A DNA stretch of 64,000 nucleotides from Micractinium sp. NFX-FRZ (Eukaryota > Chlorophyta > Trebouxiophyceae > Chlorellales > Chlorellaceae). Both the position numbers and the translations under genes were made by a program. The DNA lies in the NCBI GenBank assembly GCA_029339195.1, contig JAPTJF010000009.1, forward strand, positions 62,001 through 126,000, written 5' to 3'. This document shows, in pieces, positions 48,549 to 59,267 of this stretch. Position 1 is the stretch's first letter. Each line of letters begins with the position of its first letter. Below the pieces are notes generated by a model, which was not told where the DNA came from, made no database searches, and saw nothing but the letters and a program-made list of their open reading frames with translations.

Positions 48549-49096
48549 GCGGGGGACGGGGGGGCAAGTGCGCCTTGACACTGAGATGCGCACGGCTGCT
48601 GGCCGCCGCCAGCCACTGGCACCTTGAATGAAACGCACCCAATGGCATCTAGCGTTGCATGCATATGTATGTACTTACGTGTTATTATGGTTCACCTCTG
48701 TCTAATATATGCTGTGCTTCAGATTAATCGCATCCATGCATGCCAGGAGAGATGTCAACAACAGCACCCACTATAGTTACCCACGAAGGAGGCGTCAGTT
48801 GAGCTGTGGTGTTTGCAGAGGTCTGCAATGCGACACAGCACCCACCGGCCAGCTAGCAAACCATGCAGCAGCGCCGCTGTTGCGCATGTCTCCCCACTTC
48901 ACCTGCTTGTGAGCTGTGTTTACAGTGGTACAGATACAGTACCACTGTTACAGTTACAGAGACGCACAGCAGGCACGCAAAACTGCTGTACAGGGGAATG
49001 CAGACAGAGCGACACAGAGTCAGTGGGAGGATGCAATGTATACGCATTTACATGATCTCAAGCGCACCCACAAAGCCGCTGCCTATCTAGCTGTGC
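48549..49096. terminator. Convergent 3' region with hairpin and triple TGTAA
   Basis: The 252-aa gene and the HIRAN gene converge here. TTACA at 48920-48924, 48948-48952 and 48954-48958 gives three minus-strand TGTAA motifs about 140-180 bases past the HIRAN stop. A perfect 10-bp stem (ACAGTGGTAC at 48922-48931 with GTACCACTGT at 48939-48948, 7-base loop) overlaps them. No gene is supported. Confidence 0.6.
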
Positions 49097-51120
49097 TCAG
49101 ACGCACAGCGCGCGCAGCGCAGCCGGCACCTCCACCCCGCGCTCTTGGAGCCAGCGCAGGTCCAGGCGCCAGGGCTGCGCGCTGCGTTGGCGCTCCAGCT
49201 GCCGCGCCCCTGCCACGTACGTCTCCACATCGTCTTCTAACCAGCAGTTCAGCTGGCGGAGCAGCGCCTTTGTTGCCTCAAACTCCCGCCCCTTCAGCGC
49301 CAGCAGCCCGCCAATCTTCTGAACCTCTGGCGCCTCAGCACGGAAGCCCAGCAGGCGCAGCACGCACGCATCGTCGTCCGCCGCCCAGCGCTCGTGCACC
49401 GCTGCCAGCGGCGCGCCCGTCACCGCGCACCGCCCCGCCGTGCCCGCAAGCGCTTCAGCTTTCACGGCCTCCCAGGCGGGGCCCTGGAGGTGCAGCCCCA
49501 GGGTGACGTGAGGCGCTAGGGAGGCGGGAAAAGGGTAGACCTCCACTGGAGGGATGGTGGGTTGTACCACCACCTGCAGGACAGGGATGCAGGGGGGCGG
49601 ATGGGTGGGAGAGAAGGCGCGGGCGGCAGCCAGGCCGGGGCATGGGCATGTGCAAGTGGGTGTGTGCGCTTCAGCTGGAAGGTTTGCCGCATCCTACGGA
49701 GCACCTTTGCAGGCAAGCCATCCGCGCGCAGGGCATGAGCACACCCAGCACCCAAGTGCAGCAGCCGACTCACGTTGAACCCCCAGAGCCCGTGGTCGCC
49801 CTGCTGCCCCACGCTGCCCACCGCTCCAAAGCACACATCCTGCATGGGGCGGGACGCGCCAAACGAGGGTTGAGACAACCGTGTTGGGTCATTGGAACCA
49901 GGAGGGTCAGGGCAGCAGCATGGCAGGGTGGGTGTCGGGGAGCGCCAGCGCTGTGCTCAGCAGCCCTGCAGCCCCGCCTCAAATGCCAACACCCTGTCGC
50001 ACGGTGCCATCTTGCAGATACGCCTCACCCCCTACCGGCATACAGTGGGAACCTCCCCCCGCAACCGTCCACCCACCAGCCCACTAACATCCGACATGCA
50101 TGCAAAACAGCTGGGCCGGGGTACAATACACCCACACCGAACCCCGGCAACACGCCCGGGTGGCGGCCCTGGGCGCCACCTCACCTGCAAGAAGTGCACG
50201 GTCTGGTTGCGTGCAATGTAGCCCACGCCAGTGCCATCCAAGGTTTGTATGCACACCGCCCTCGGGTCGTGCGGGTTGTTTGGCTCCCGCACAAAGGCCA
50301 GGCCCTGGTCTGCAGGCGGGGCGGGCAGGAGATGGCAGGGCAGTTGAGGGGGAGGGATCCCTGTGGTGATTTTGTGCAGGACGCGTCCGGGCGTACAAAC
50401 TGACGGGGGGGAACTCCAAAGCCGACCGCTTGCCCGCACTGCATATCTCTCGTCCGCTTCCCCCAGCTCCCTCCTCGGCCTCCGCTGCCCCGGACCCCCA
50501 CTCACTTGGGTGCAGCATGGCCACACGCGGCTGGCGGTCGTCGAAAGAGACGCCCACGGCTTTAAACTTCATCACAGGGAGCTGGCTCAGCAGCTGCTCC
50601 CGGCTGGCCAGCACCGATGGTGAGACGGGCGCCACTGGAGGAGGTGCGGCAGTGGAGGAGGTGCCACTGGGGCGCCACTCTGGAGGCACTGGACGCGACG
50701 GGCTGGGCTGGGCAGGGTTTTCGGCGCCTGCATGGTACCCCAGAGGGGCGGTGAGCAGAGCTGGGCACTCGCTGAGCAGCAAGGCAAGCAACGCGGGCAA
50801 GCAGGCAGGGAAGCAGGCGACTGAGGCGGGCAGGCAGTGAACATAAAGAGCAGGCGGGCGGGCAGCAGGCGAGCGGGCAGCAGCGCGCGGGAGTCACGCA
50901 ACCCACCTGTGGCGCGGCCTTCCCGAGATCGCCGCTGTGCTGCTGCCGCCACACATGCATGAAGCTCCCTCCTTCGTGGCTGCTGAGCCTGGCGCGCAGT
51001 CAGCCAGCCCGCCAGCGCCGCTGGCAACCGGCGGGCGTGCAGCCGCGCGGCGCTGGGCGGCGGCAGGCCCGCCTGCTGGGCGGCCAAAACCCTGGCAGAG
51101 TGGCGCATTACTGCGGCCAT
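49097..51120 (-). CDS. HIRAN-domain protein, organelle-type leader
   Basis: Five exons fit: 51120-50907, 50727-50506, 50309-50185, 49839-49774 and 49573-49097, giving 367 residues. The leader (about 70 residues; MAAVMRHSARVLAAQQAG, many Arg and Ala, no acidic residues until late) looks like a transit peptide. The HIRAN domain runs through exons 2-4: VMKFKAVGVSFDDRQPRVAM, LAFVREPNNPHDPRAV and VGYIARNQTVHF. HIRAN domains bind single-stranded DNA 3' ends and are usually fused to SNF2 helicases such as HLTF; here no helicase motif is present. The C-terminal 160 residues (exon 5) include a TAGRCAVTGAP segment and a possible helical end, with no family I can name. The localisation is inferred. Confidence 0.82.
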
Positions 51121-51725
51121 GCCAACCAGTTTACAGGGTGGCCCTCCCGAGCACAGAAAAGGCCAGACTCGGGCGCGCTGGGAACAAGAGGCGCAACAGG
51201 GAAAGGGAACACTATGGAGGAGCTAAGTGAATACTTTTGTAAATTATTATAGCGGTGCGATCCAATGTATTTGAGCACTGCAGGAGCTGCCGAAAGGAGC
51301 CGAGGTCCGCGTGCTCCGCCTGAACTGAACAGGATACTCGGAAAGCGCCGCCGCTTCTTATACATGCACTTGCGAGCACTGTTGCCCAAGTGATCAGAGT
51401 GCTAAGGGGCTTGGGCTCTGTGCGCAAAGGGGCTTGCCATCTTCTTGCAGCTTCTGCCACCGTGCTCTGGAGCGTTCTATTGTATCGCAGTGGTGAGTAC
51501 AGAACGCTTCGATTTGGATCGGGGCTGCCAGGCCCGGTTGCCCATGTGAAACCTGCCGCAAATGGCCGCACAGCTACAGCTAGCTCGTTCAGGATGTATG
51601 CAGTGTCCACACGCTTGTGCTGCGGAGCCAGAATGCATCGTCGCGCACCTCTGACCGCTGCCGCCGCTGCCGCCGCCGCCGCCGCCCGCCCCGCCTGCAG
51701 CCCGACTATACGTGGGTCCCTACAC
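51121..51725. promoter_or_regulatory. Divergent promoter region, HIRAN and RTRAF genes
   Basis: 605 bp lie between the two divergent starts. An A/T-rich stretch (TTTTGTAAATTATTATAGCG, near 51236-51255) stands out in this GC-rich DNA. The plus frame stays open through 51390-51725, but the encoded sequence is Ala-rich and lacks family features, so the RTRAF start is placed at 51726. Confidence 0.5.
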
Positions 51726-53198
51726 ATGGCAGCCGTGCCCCTTCTGCTGCGTGCCCTCAAGTACCCTCGGGTGGATGGCTTCTCCGCGGATGACCCCGCT
51801 CAATTCCAGGCGGCAGTAGTGTGGCTTGAGAACACCAAAGTGCGGCGCTACCCAATCGACGGGCGTAGCGCGCTGCAAAGCCAAGACCCAACCACCTGGC
51901 AGGCAGCGGAACAGCAGTACCTGGCTGACCTGGACTGCCCGCTGCGCCTGGAGGGCGGCAACCACCGGGCAGTGCTGCAGTGGCTGCTGTCTCACGCGGG
52001 TGGGTGGGGTGGGGGGGTTCAAGGCGGGGAGGGCAGCGGAGTAACGGAGCGTGCGGGGCACTCTGCCTGCCTGCCTGCCTGCCTGCCTTGGTTGCCAGCA
52101 GGCAAGGGGACCAGCGGTTGCGAGGCGCACCCAGCGACTGACTAGGGCCTATCACGCAGCACACATACATTCACGTCTGTGCATCACGAGTGCCCGCTTG
52201 CCTGCCAGTACCGCGTTGTGAGAGCCCCCGTGCCGGCGCGCGCATGTCAGCATTCCCGCTCGCTCCCTACGATTGCCATGCACCTGCCCTCACTGCCTCC
52301 CGTATGCTGCGGCCTGCCCTGCCCGGTGCAGTGGGTCTAGAGTACCAGGACTCAGCACAGCCGCTGACTCAGCTTGCGCAGCGGGTGGAGGCAGAGGCGG
52401 CACCGCCCGAGGAGTGGAGCGCAGCGCAGCTGCCGCCGCTTCCAGACATCACACAAGAGGGAGTCAAGGCTGCTCTGGTGCAGCTGCAGCAGCTCTTGCA
52501 TGTGGAGGGCGGCAGCAGCAGCGGCGGCGGGGCAGCGGCGGCGGCAGCGGCAGCAGCAGAGGCCACTCCAGAGGCGCTTCAAAAGGCGCATGCCATGCTA
52601 GAGACCTGCGTGCTGCCCGCGCTGGCTGAGCTGGCAAAGCAGCGGCAGCAGGCAGGCCGCGTGGCGGCAGCGGGGGCAGCGGGGGCGGCCGCGCCGGGAG
52701 GCGCTGCCACTGCCGGGGCAACCCAGCATGCTGCGGTTGCTGCCATGCTGGCGCAGTACCCGCTGGGCTTCTCCACGGGGGATGCCGGCGCTGACCTGGC
52801 ATCCACCATCCTACGCATGCTCTACATCAAAGACCTGCGCGCGCTGCAGGTGGGCTTTGGAACAAGCAGCGGGTGCTGTCCACTGTTGTGGGAGCCTCGC
52901 TGCCTGTTGCCAGAAGTGTCCTTGGGGTGGCAGGCTGCTGAGGCAGGGGTGCTGAAAGTGGGCTGCGCAGCTGGTTGCTGTGACCTATTGTGGTATGCTA
53001 TTGCGCACTCGCAGCTCGCTATGCCATGGCAAGCTTACACTCTCAGCATGCCCTAACGTTTCTCACCGCGCTCGCATGCAACACCCCTCCCCTGTCCTGC
53101 GCTGCCTGCAGACACTAGTGGACTCGGCCATTGTGCAAGTCCAGGAATACACGGCCAACCCACGCACAGATTCCAGCCTGGGACGAGTGGGGCACTGA
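51726..53198 (+). CDS. RTRAF: RTRAF (CGI-99/hCLE) homologue
   Basis: Three exons join in phase: 51726-51999, 52332-52849 and 53112-53198, giving 292 residues. The N-terminal half has the family signature (ALKYPRVDGFSADDPAQF, VVWLENTKVRRYPI, LADLDCPLRL, LQWLLSHAVGLEY). The C-terminal half has LGFSTGDAGADLASTILRML, then RALQTLVDSAIVQVQEYTAN and the end GRVGH. Human RTRAF is a subunit of the tRNA ligase complex and of RNA transport granules; the algal role is inferred from homology. An Ala/Gly-rich insert (GGGAAAAAAAAA) lies in the middle and is absent from animal proteins. Upstream in-frame ATGs exist, but the family alignment begins at the chosen start. Confidence 0.92.
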
Positions 53199-53719
53199 CA
53201 GACAGAACCGCCGACCCTTGTGCTGAAGACAGCCTGGGCCGGGCCTGCCATTAAGCAGCCGCCATTGTCTCACGCAATGCCGCCAGCCTGGGTCGGATGG
53301 ACCGCTGAGCAGCAGCCAGTGACCCATGTGGAGGCTAGGGCAGGAGCGGTGCCACCCAGTGTGTGCAGGGCACCACCGAGTGCTGCAGCCCGCCTACTTG
53401 CACACCTGGCCAGTGCAGCAGCCTGCAGCTCTGCGTGCCGCAGCGTGCACCTCTCTGAGTGCGCTCTCCCTTGCCTCTCCCTGCGTCTCCCGGCTGCGTG
53501 CCCTGACACGTTCTTTGTCGGAACATTACAGTTATGAACCGCGATCGCTTTGTCATGAAATTAGTGCAATGTGCGTGACTACTGGCATGCTGTCAGAAGG
53601 GCAGGCAGCACGTAGAGCGCTGCTGCGCGGGCAGAGGGGAGGCGAGGACTGCTGCGAGGGAAGGCAGGCAGGAGGCAAGGCCTGCTCATGACAGCACAGC
53701 CTTACAGCACAGCCTGGTC
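53199..53719. other. Convergent 3' region of RTRAF and the GT92 gene
   Basis: TTACA at 53702-53706 (14 bases past the GT92 stop) and at 53526-53530 gives two minus-strand TGTAA candidates; the second allows a normal-length 3'UTR. No gene is visible. Confidence 0.5.
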
Positions 53720-56700
53720 TCATGCCCCTGCCATCTGTTGCTGCTGCTGCTGCTGCATAATGCCTGCCGCCGCCACCTGCTGCTGCTGCTGCTGCTGCAC
53801 AGTGTCTGCCGCCGCCCCCTGCTGCTGAGCCGCTGCAAGTGCAGCCTGCTGCTGGGCTGCCAGCGTTGCTGCCTGCCGCACAGCTGCAGCGCTGGCAGTG
53901 CCTGCTTGCTGCTGCATTGCCTGCGTCTGGGCGGTCTGCTGTTGCTTGGATGCAGCGTCAGTAGCACTTGCCTGCTGCTGCGCTGCTGCAGCATCGGAAG
54001 CCTGCAGCTGAGCGGCCACCTGCTGCTGAGCCACTGCCTGCTGCTGGGCTGCAGCATCGGCCACCTGCTGCTGAGACTTTGCCTGCTGCTGAGCCGCCGC
54101 CTGCTGCTGCGTTGCAGCATCGCCAGTGCCTGCCTGCTGAAACATTGCCTGCTGCTGAGCCGCCGCCTGCTGTTGGGCTGCACCAACGCCAGCGCCTGCC
54201 TGCTGCTGCTGGGCCGAGGCCTGCTGTTGGGCCGCTGCCTGCAGCTGCGCTGCAGCAGCATCGGTTGCTCCTGCTTGTTGCATTCCGACTGCCGCCTGCT
54301 GCTGGGCGGCCACAGCTGCAGTCTGTTGCTGGGCCCCCGCATCACCCGCTCCCCCCTGCTGCTGGCCCGCTGCTGCCGCTGCTGCTTCCTGCTGCTGTGC
54401 AGCCGCAGCTGCTGCTGCGTCCTGCTGCTGTTGTGCGGCCGCTGCGGCGGCGCCAGTAGCCGCTGCTTGCTGCTGCTGCTGCTGGGTTGCAGCTGCCGCC
54501 GCCGCGTCCTGCTGCTGCTGGTGGTTAGCTGCTGCCGCTGCCGCCGCCGCTGCATCCTGCTGCTTCTTTGCCGCCGCCTGTGCCGCCGCCTGCTGGCGCA
54601 GCTGCTCTTGGTAGCGAGGGTCGTCCGCACCCTTGAGCCAGAAGTCTTCGTGCTGCTCGCTTTTGTAGCGCTTCAGGTGCTCCTTCGTGACGGCTGCGGG
54701 GCAGGGCGGGAGGGGCAGGAAGTTGATGGGAGGGGACAGATGGGCAGTGAGGGGATGCAGCGCAGGCGGTTGGGGGAATAGCAGGCAGCCGGCCTCTCGT
54801 CCCAGGCTCCTCAACTACCTGTGTAGCCCCCAGCTGCAACCCTGCCCGTCCTTGAACACTGCCCCGGACCTACCCACATGTGTAATGCTGGGTTGTGTGA
54901 GCCAGGTGAGTGAGATGGGTCCACGTCCCACACCCCAACCCAGGAGACCCAGCCCCTCCCTGCCCTGCTGCCGCACCCTCCCTCCCTCCACGCCCGGCCC
55001 CACCCACATGGGTAGTGCTGGAATGTGGCCACGTCATCCCACACCATCATGCCGTCGTAATTGAACTCAGTGGACCATTCGTCGATGAAAGCAAAGTACT
55101 CCCAGCCCCTGCGGGGAGGCAGCAACACACAGAGGCGTGCATGCGTGTTCGGCTACAGCTGGTTGCTGGACTGCTCATACGAAAGCAACGGCACCGCCGC
55201 CGCCGCAAGGAGGAATGGGTCAAGGAGGAACAGGGGGTTATTGAGGGCAGTGCTGCAGGGCAAGCTGGGAGCAACCAAGCACGTCGTTTTCTGAGGACAA
55301 CCGACCAGAACAGAATCGTTCTAGGCAGCGCGCAAGGATTCCTAGCCTCTGCCAGCCAAGACGCGCCTGCGCCTGCCTCCCCTTTCACTTGCCTCTGCCT
55401 CTTCATGGCGCTACCCCGGATCATCTTCAAAGCAAACTCATCCCGGCTCTTTGTCGCGTAGTGGTGCAGCGCCAGCCGCTTGTGCACTGCAGGGCGGGGC
55501 GGGCATGCGGGCAGGCATGACGGACAGAGAGATGAGCACCTTGCGGTGGGTAAACGAAGTGAAACGCCAGGAGGAGTGCACTGCCGGGCGGGTAGGCAGG
55601 TCAACACATGGCGCTTTGTAAATGAGCGTACTCATGATGTGGGGCAAGGGCGAGGTGTGCACTCTTGCTCGCCCCACGCCCATGCACTCCATCCCTACTG
55701 TGCACGCCATCGCACACACCCGGCTCCTCGCTGCGTGCGCCCGTCATCGGCGTCCGGTCAGTCTGGAGCACGGGCTGCGTGCAGTTGTGCTTGAACGAGT
55801 GGGGGCCCTCCGCCGACACGGTGCACCTGCGGGCAGGGAGGGCAGGTGTGGGAATAGGATGGGTGGGCGGGCTGAGCATGGCAGGTGGGCACTTGCATGC
55901 ATGCAGAGCAAGAGGTGTGGCGGCAAGGGAGCAAGGCCGCGGAACGCGGAAGAAACCCAGCCGGCCAGCCAGCCTGCCTGCCAGCCTGCCAGCTACTAAG
56001 CCAAAGGCCGAAGCAGCACCTGCTAGCACCACCACATGAGCACTCGCTGCACCCATGGCGCTGCCACCACCACTCACGCTGTGCGCACAATCGTCTTGAC
56101 CAAAGCGTGCTGCCCGTGGCGCAGGCGGATGCAGCGGTAGTAGCTGCGCAGCACCCCGCTGTGCTGGCGGCTGACGTGCCCGCTGCTACCAAAGATGAGC
56201 CAGTGCACGCCCACGCCTTCAAGCAGCCAGGGTGCATGGGGAAAGGAGTCGTCGTCGATAAAGTGTGGGCAGGCAGGGGGGAGCGGATGAGCACAAGTGC
56301 ACAACTGGGCGCAGGTGCAAGGGCCAAGCTCCCCAACCGCCTTGGCGCCTTCAAGCACACAAGCCCAGTAGGACAACAGGGCGCTCCGGCCTGCCTGTCA
56401 CATTGGGTCCGCCCCGCCTGACCCTCCCTAGGTGTCATGTCCCGCTGCTCAATGCTCTCACCTGCCACAGCGTGGGGCGGCGCCTGAGGCCCCTCAAAGC
56501 TCGACAGGAAGTGGGGCAGGCTCTGGATGGTGGGCCACGGGTCCCTGCACCAGCCAGTCAGGGTGGTCATGCGCGGGCGGGGGTCAGGTAGCGGACCGCC
56601 GCGTCGCAACTCAGGCGCATCGATGGAGCACCCTCCCAGCCACCTCCAAGAAGATGTGCACTGGATTGCAAGCACATTGTACTGCGTTATCTGTACCTGA

Positions 56701-57215
56701 ACATGAGGAACTCGTCGACATCAATGAAGCCCATCCACGTGTGCAGGTGGCCGTACTGCAGCAGGCACCTGCGGTACAGTTGCGGCAGTACGGGTTGGCG
56801 GTACAGTTGGGCGCAGAGGCAGGTACTGCTGCCGGCCCCTGGTACAGGAAAAGCAGTACAGATGCGCAGTGGCGGGCAAGCCAAGTGGCCAAGTGCAGGG
56901 GGCAGGGGGGTAGGGTGCAGTGCACCGCATAGTTAGACGCAAAGCCCAGCAAACAGGCATTGTCTTGCTCAGTGCCATGCCTTGCTCAGTGCCCCGTCGC
57001 CGATTCCAACACCCCCACGAATGTGCTGCTGCTGCGCCCACGGCACTGTCCTTCTCAACGCACAGCCCTACTAGCCCACTCACTGGTCATAAGCATACAG
57101 CTGGGGCTTGCCCGAGGCGTGCTGGAAAGCGGAGAAATGGTGGTACTGCACCAGGCCGGCGGCGATCTGGCCCTGCAGCCAGGCAGGCGGGAGGGCGGGC
57201 GGAGAGACAGGTGAT

Positions 57216-57246
<31 letters not shown>

Positions 57247-58035
57247 CCCCCCACTCTGCAGCAAACCCAGCATCCTCTTCATGCACCGCCTCCGAACACC
57301 CGGCGGATGCCTCCTTGCCCGCCTGTCGTGTTGGCAACCCAAATGCAGCTTGTTGAGATGGAAACACATGCTCTGTCTCTGTGCGTATGTAGCCCACCTT
57401 GACCACCGACTCCATGGGTGGCTCGCTGGCGTGGTCCCACAAATAAATCTTGCCCACTCCCAGCCTGAGGGAGGGGGTAGCAGGGCACAGCACGACGAGC
57501 ACGGGCAGGTCCGGTCAGGGCAGCATGGCAGTGTAAGGGGAGGAGCGGGTGGGGCTGGGCGGGGGGGACGTCGTGCTGTGCGGTGTCACTGGATCTTTTG
57601 CACAGTAATGGGGTGTGTTGTGGATTGTGTTGCGATACAGGGACATGGCGTTGGCTCACCCTGCCCAGAAATTCACAAACACAACGCCGTAATTTCACAG
57701 CACAGCACAGCACAGCGCACAGTTCTGACATTCTGTGCCGCTGCTCGCGGCAGGGGCGGCTTGTGGCCCATGCCCTCACCTGATGTGGTGGTTCACCCAC
57801 TCCAGCAGGTCGGCGTGCGCATCCCGTGCCACAATGCAGAGCGCCACATAGCCCAGGGGAGGGTGCCCTGCGCGGTGAGGAAAGAAACACACAACGGAAT
57901 GTAGCGTCATGTGGGATCTCCGGGCAGCAGGCCGCTGCAGGCCACTTTACTCGCACAAGCATGGGCCAGGGAGGCAAGGGAGCCAGCACATTGTAGCCAA
58001 GAAAGTGCATGGTGGCCAGAGCCAGCAGGCAGGCA

Positions 58036-58069
<34 letters not shown>

Positions 58070-59026
58070 CCATTACGTGACGTCAACAGTTGGGCCGTGG
58101 ACCAGGGGGCCAGCAGGCAGGCCCACCTGGAGCCTCAACGACAGGCTGCCAATCTCCTGCTGCTCCTGCTCAGTGACTTGCAGCACAGCATAGAACAGCG
58201 CAGCACAGCGCAGCACAGCACAGCACAGCAGGCCTACCTGGAGCCACGAAGGAGAGGCTGCTGAACTCCTGCTGCCGCTCACGCACCAGGGCGGACTGCC
58301 ACTCCCTGCGCAAGGAAACACAGAGCACAAGAATAGAGCAAGAAAATGAAGGCCTGCTTGCCTCATGGCACAGAATCCTTCTCAATTTCTGCACCATGGC
58401 AGAGTAGACTGACACTCTTTTCACGCCAGGTCCAGGGCAGGGCGGCGCTGTGGATGGCCGTGCTCTGTTGGCAGCGGGTAAAGCACGCGCGTTGGTGGCA
58501 GCCGCTGGGCAGCTACGCAAAGCTGCCCGCCGGCGAGTGCTTGACGTGCCTCTTGCTTGCTGCCCAGCCTGAATGTAGCGCTGTGGGCACAATAAACAGA
58601 GCATGCCCCAGCACACAACATGGAGGAGGGCACACACCGGAAGGAGCGCTTGGGCGGCGCCGGCACGCCAATCTCAAAGTTGGGCAGCGGTGTTTTGTGG
58701 GGCGCTGCAGGGATAAGCAAGTGTGAGCGCTTGGATGGACAGAATGATTTTATAAACGCATGGGTTGGGGCCCCATATGACTCGAGGCTCGCGGCAGCAC
58801 CCGTCCACCCAACCATGCACTTCCCCCCGCGTCCACCTTGCAGCAGGCGCCGCCACCATGCCGCCGCTCGCCGCGGCAGCTGAGCCGCCGCCTCCTGGTG
58901 ATCCTGCGGGCGTCGAGGTGCTGCCAAAGAAGTCTGATCGTTCAGATGCTGAGGCACCGGAACGGCGCAAGCTGCAGCGGCCAGCAGCAGCACGAGGAGC
59001 TGTGGCAGCAGGCCGCCGGGCCCCAT
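53720..59026 (-). CDS. Family 92 glycosyltransferase with a long Gln/Ala tail
   Basis: Thirteen exons assemble in phase: 59026-58837, 58704-58638, 58305-58238, 57867-57780, 57464-57398, 57172-57084, 56768-56697, 56544-56462, 56216-56078, 55826-55720, 55486-55393, 55108-55008 and 54693-53720, giving 712 residues. Residues 1-22 (LLPQLLVLLLAAAACA) form a signal or anchor. The GT92 (DUF23) core includes YVALCIVARDAHADLLEWVNHH, KIYLWDH, the catalytic GFIDVDEFLMF (DxD), VHWLIFGSSGH and CTQPVLQ. GT92 members include plant beta-1,4-galactan synthases, acting in the Golgi. After residue ~425 come about 290 residues of almost only Gln and Ala, a tail unlike known family members. Intron 11 fits only with a GC donor (AG|GCAAGT at 55392). 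Intron 3 holds a copy of the exon 3 edge. Confidence 0.9.
58113..58170 (-). repeat. Intronic copy of the 3' edge of GT92 exon 3
   Basis: This block resembles 58229-58290, which covers the end of exon 3 and its donor, offset by 116 bp. In the exon frame it reads EQQEIGSLSLRL against RQQEFSSLSFVA. It is intronic in my model. Confidence 0.8.
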
Positions 59027-59267
59027 GTGCAAAACTACAAGTGAGACGATGCAACCGGGAATTTGGGGGAATGCGCGCTCCGCCTGCAACACTGGGGGGA
59101 AGTTGGGGAGCGCAGCAGGGACGCGCAGCAGGGCGCACAACTGCGGCAGCTGATTGAATCACAAAGGTTCTGCGATAAGCAGGCCGCGGATTAGGTATTA
59201 GTCAAAGCCCGAGAAAGCGCCGCTGGCCTCTCGGAGCTTGGTTCCTTGTTTGAGCGACAAGGGCGCG
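59027..59267. promoter_or_regulatory. Bidirectional promoter, 241 bp, GT92 and RNase H2B
   Basis: It separates two divergent start codons. An A/T-richer patch (GGATTAGGTATTAGTCAAAG near 59188-59207) lies closer to the RNase H2B start. Confidence 0.5.

Noticed and set aside
51390..51725. N-terminal extension of RTRAF by 112 residues
   Set aside because: The frame is open, but the sequence is Ala-rich without family similarity, and the conserved start MAAVPLLLRALKYP fits the family's usual N-terminus.
53738..54781. Plus-strand frame of 347 codons rich in Leu and Cys
   Set aside because: It is the antisense reading of the GT92 Gln/Ala tail. The phase continuity of thirteen minus-strand exons supports the other strand.
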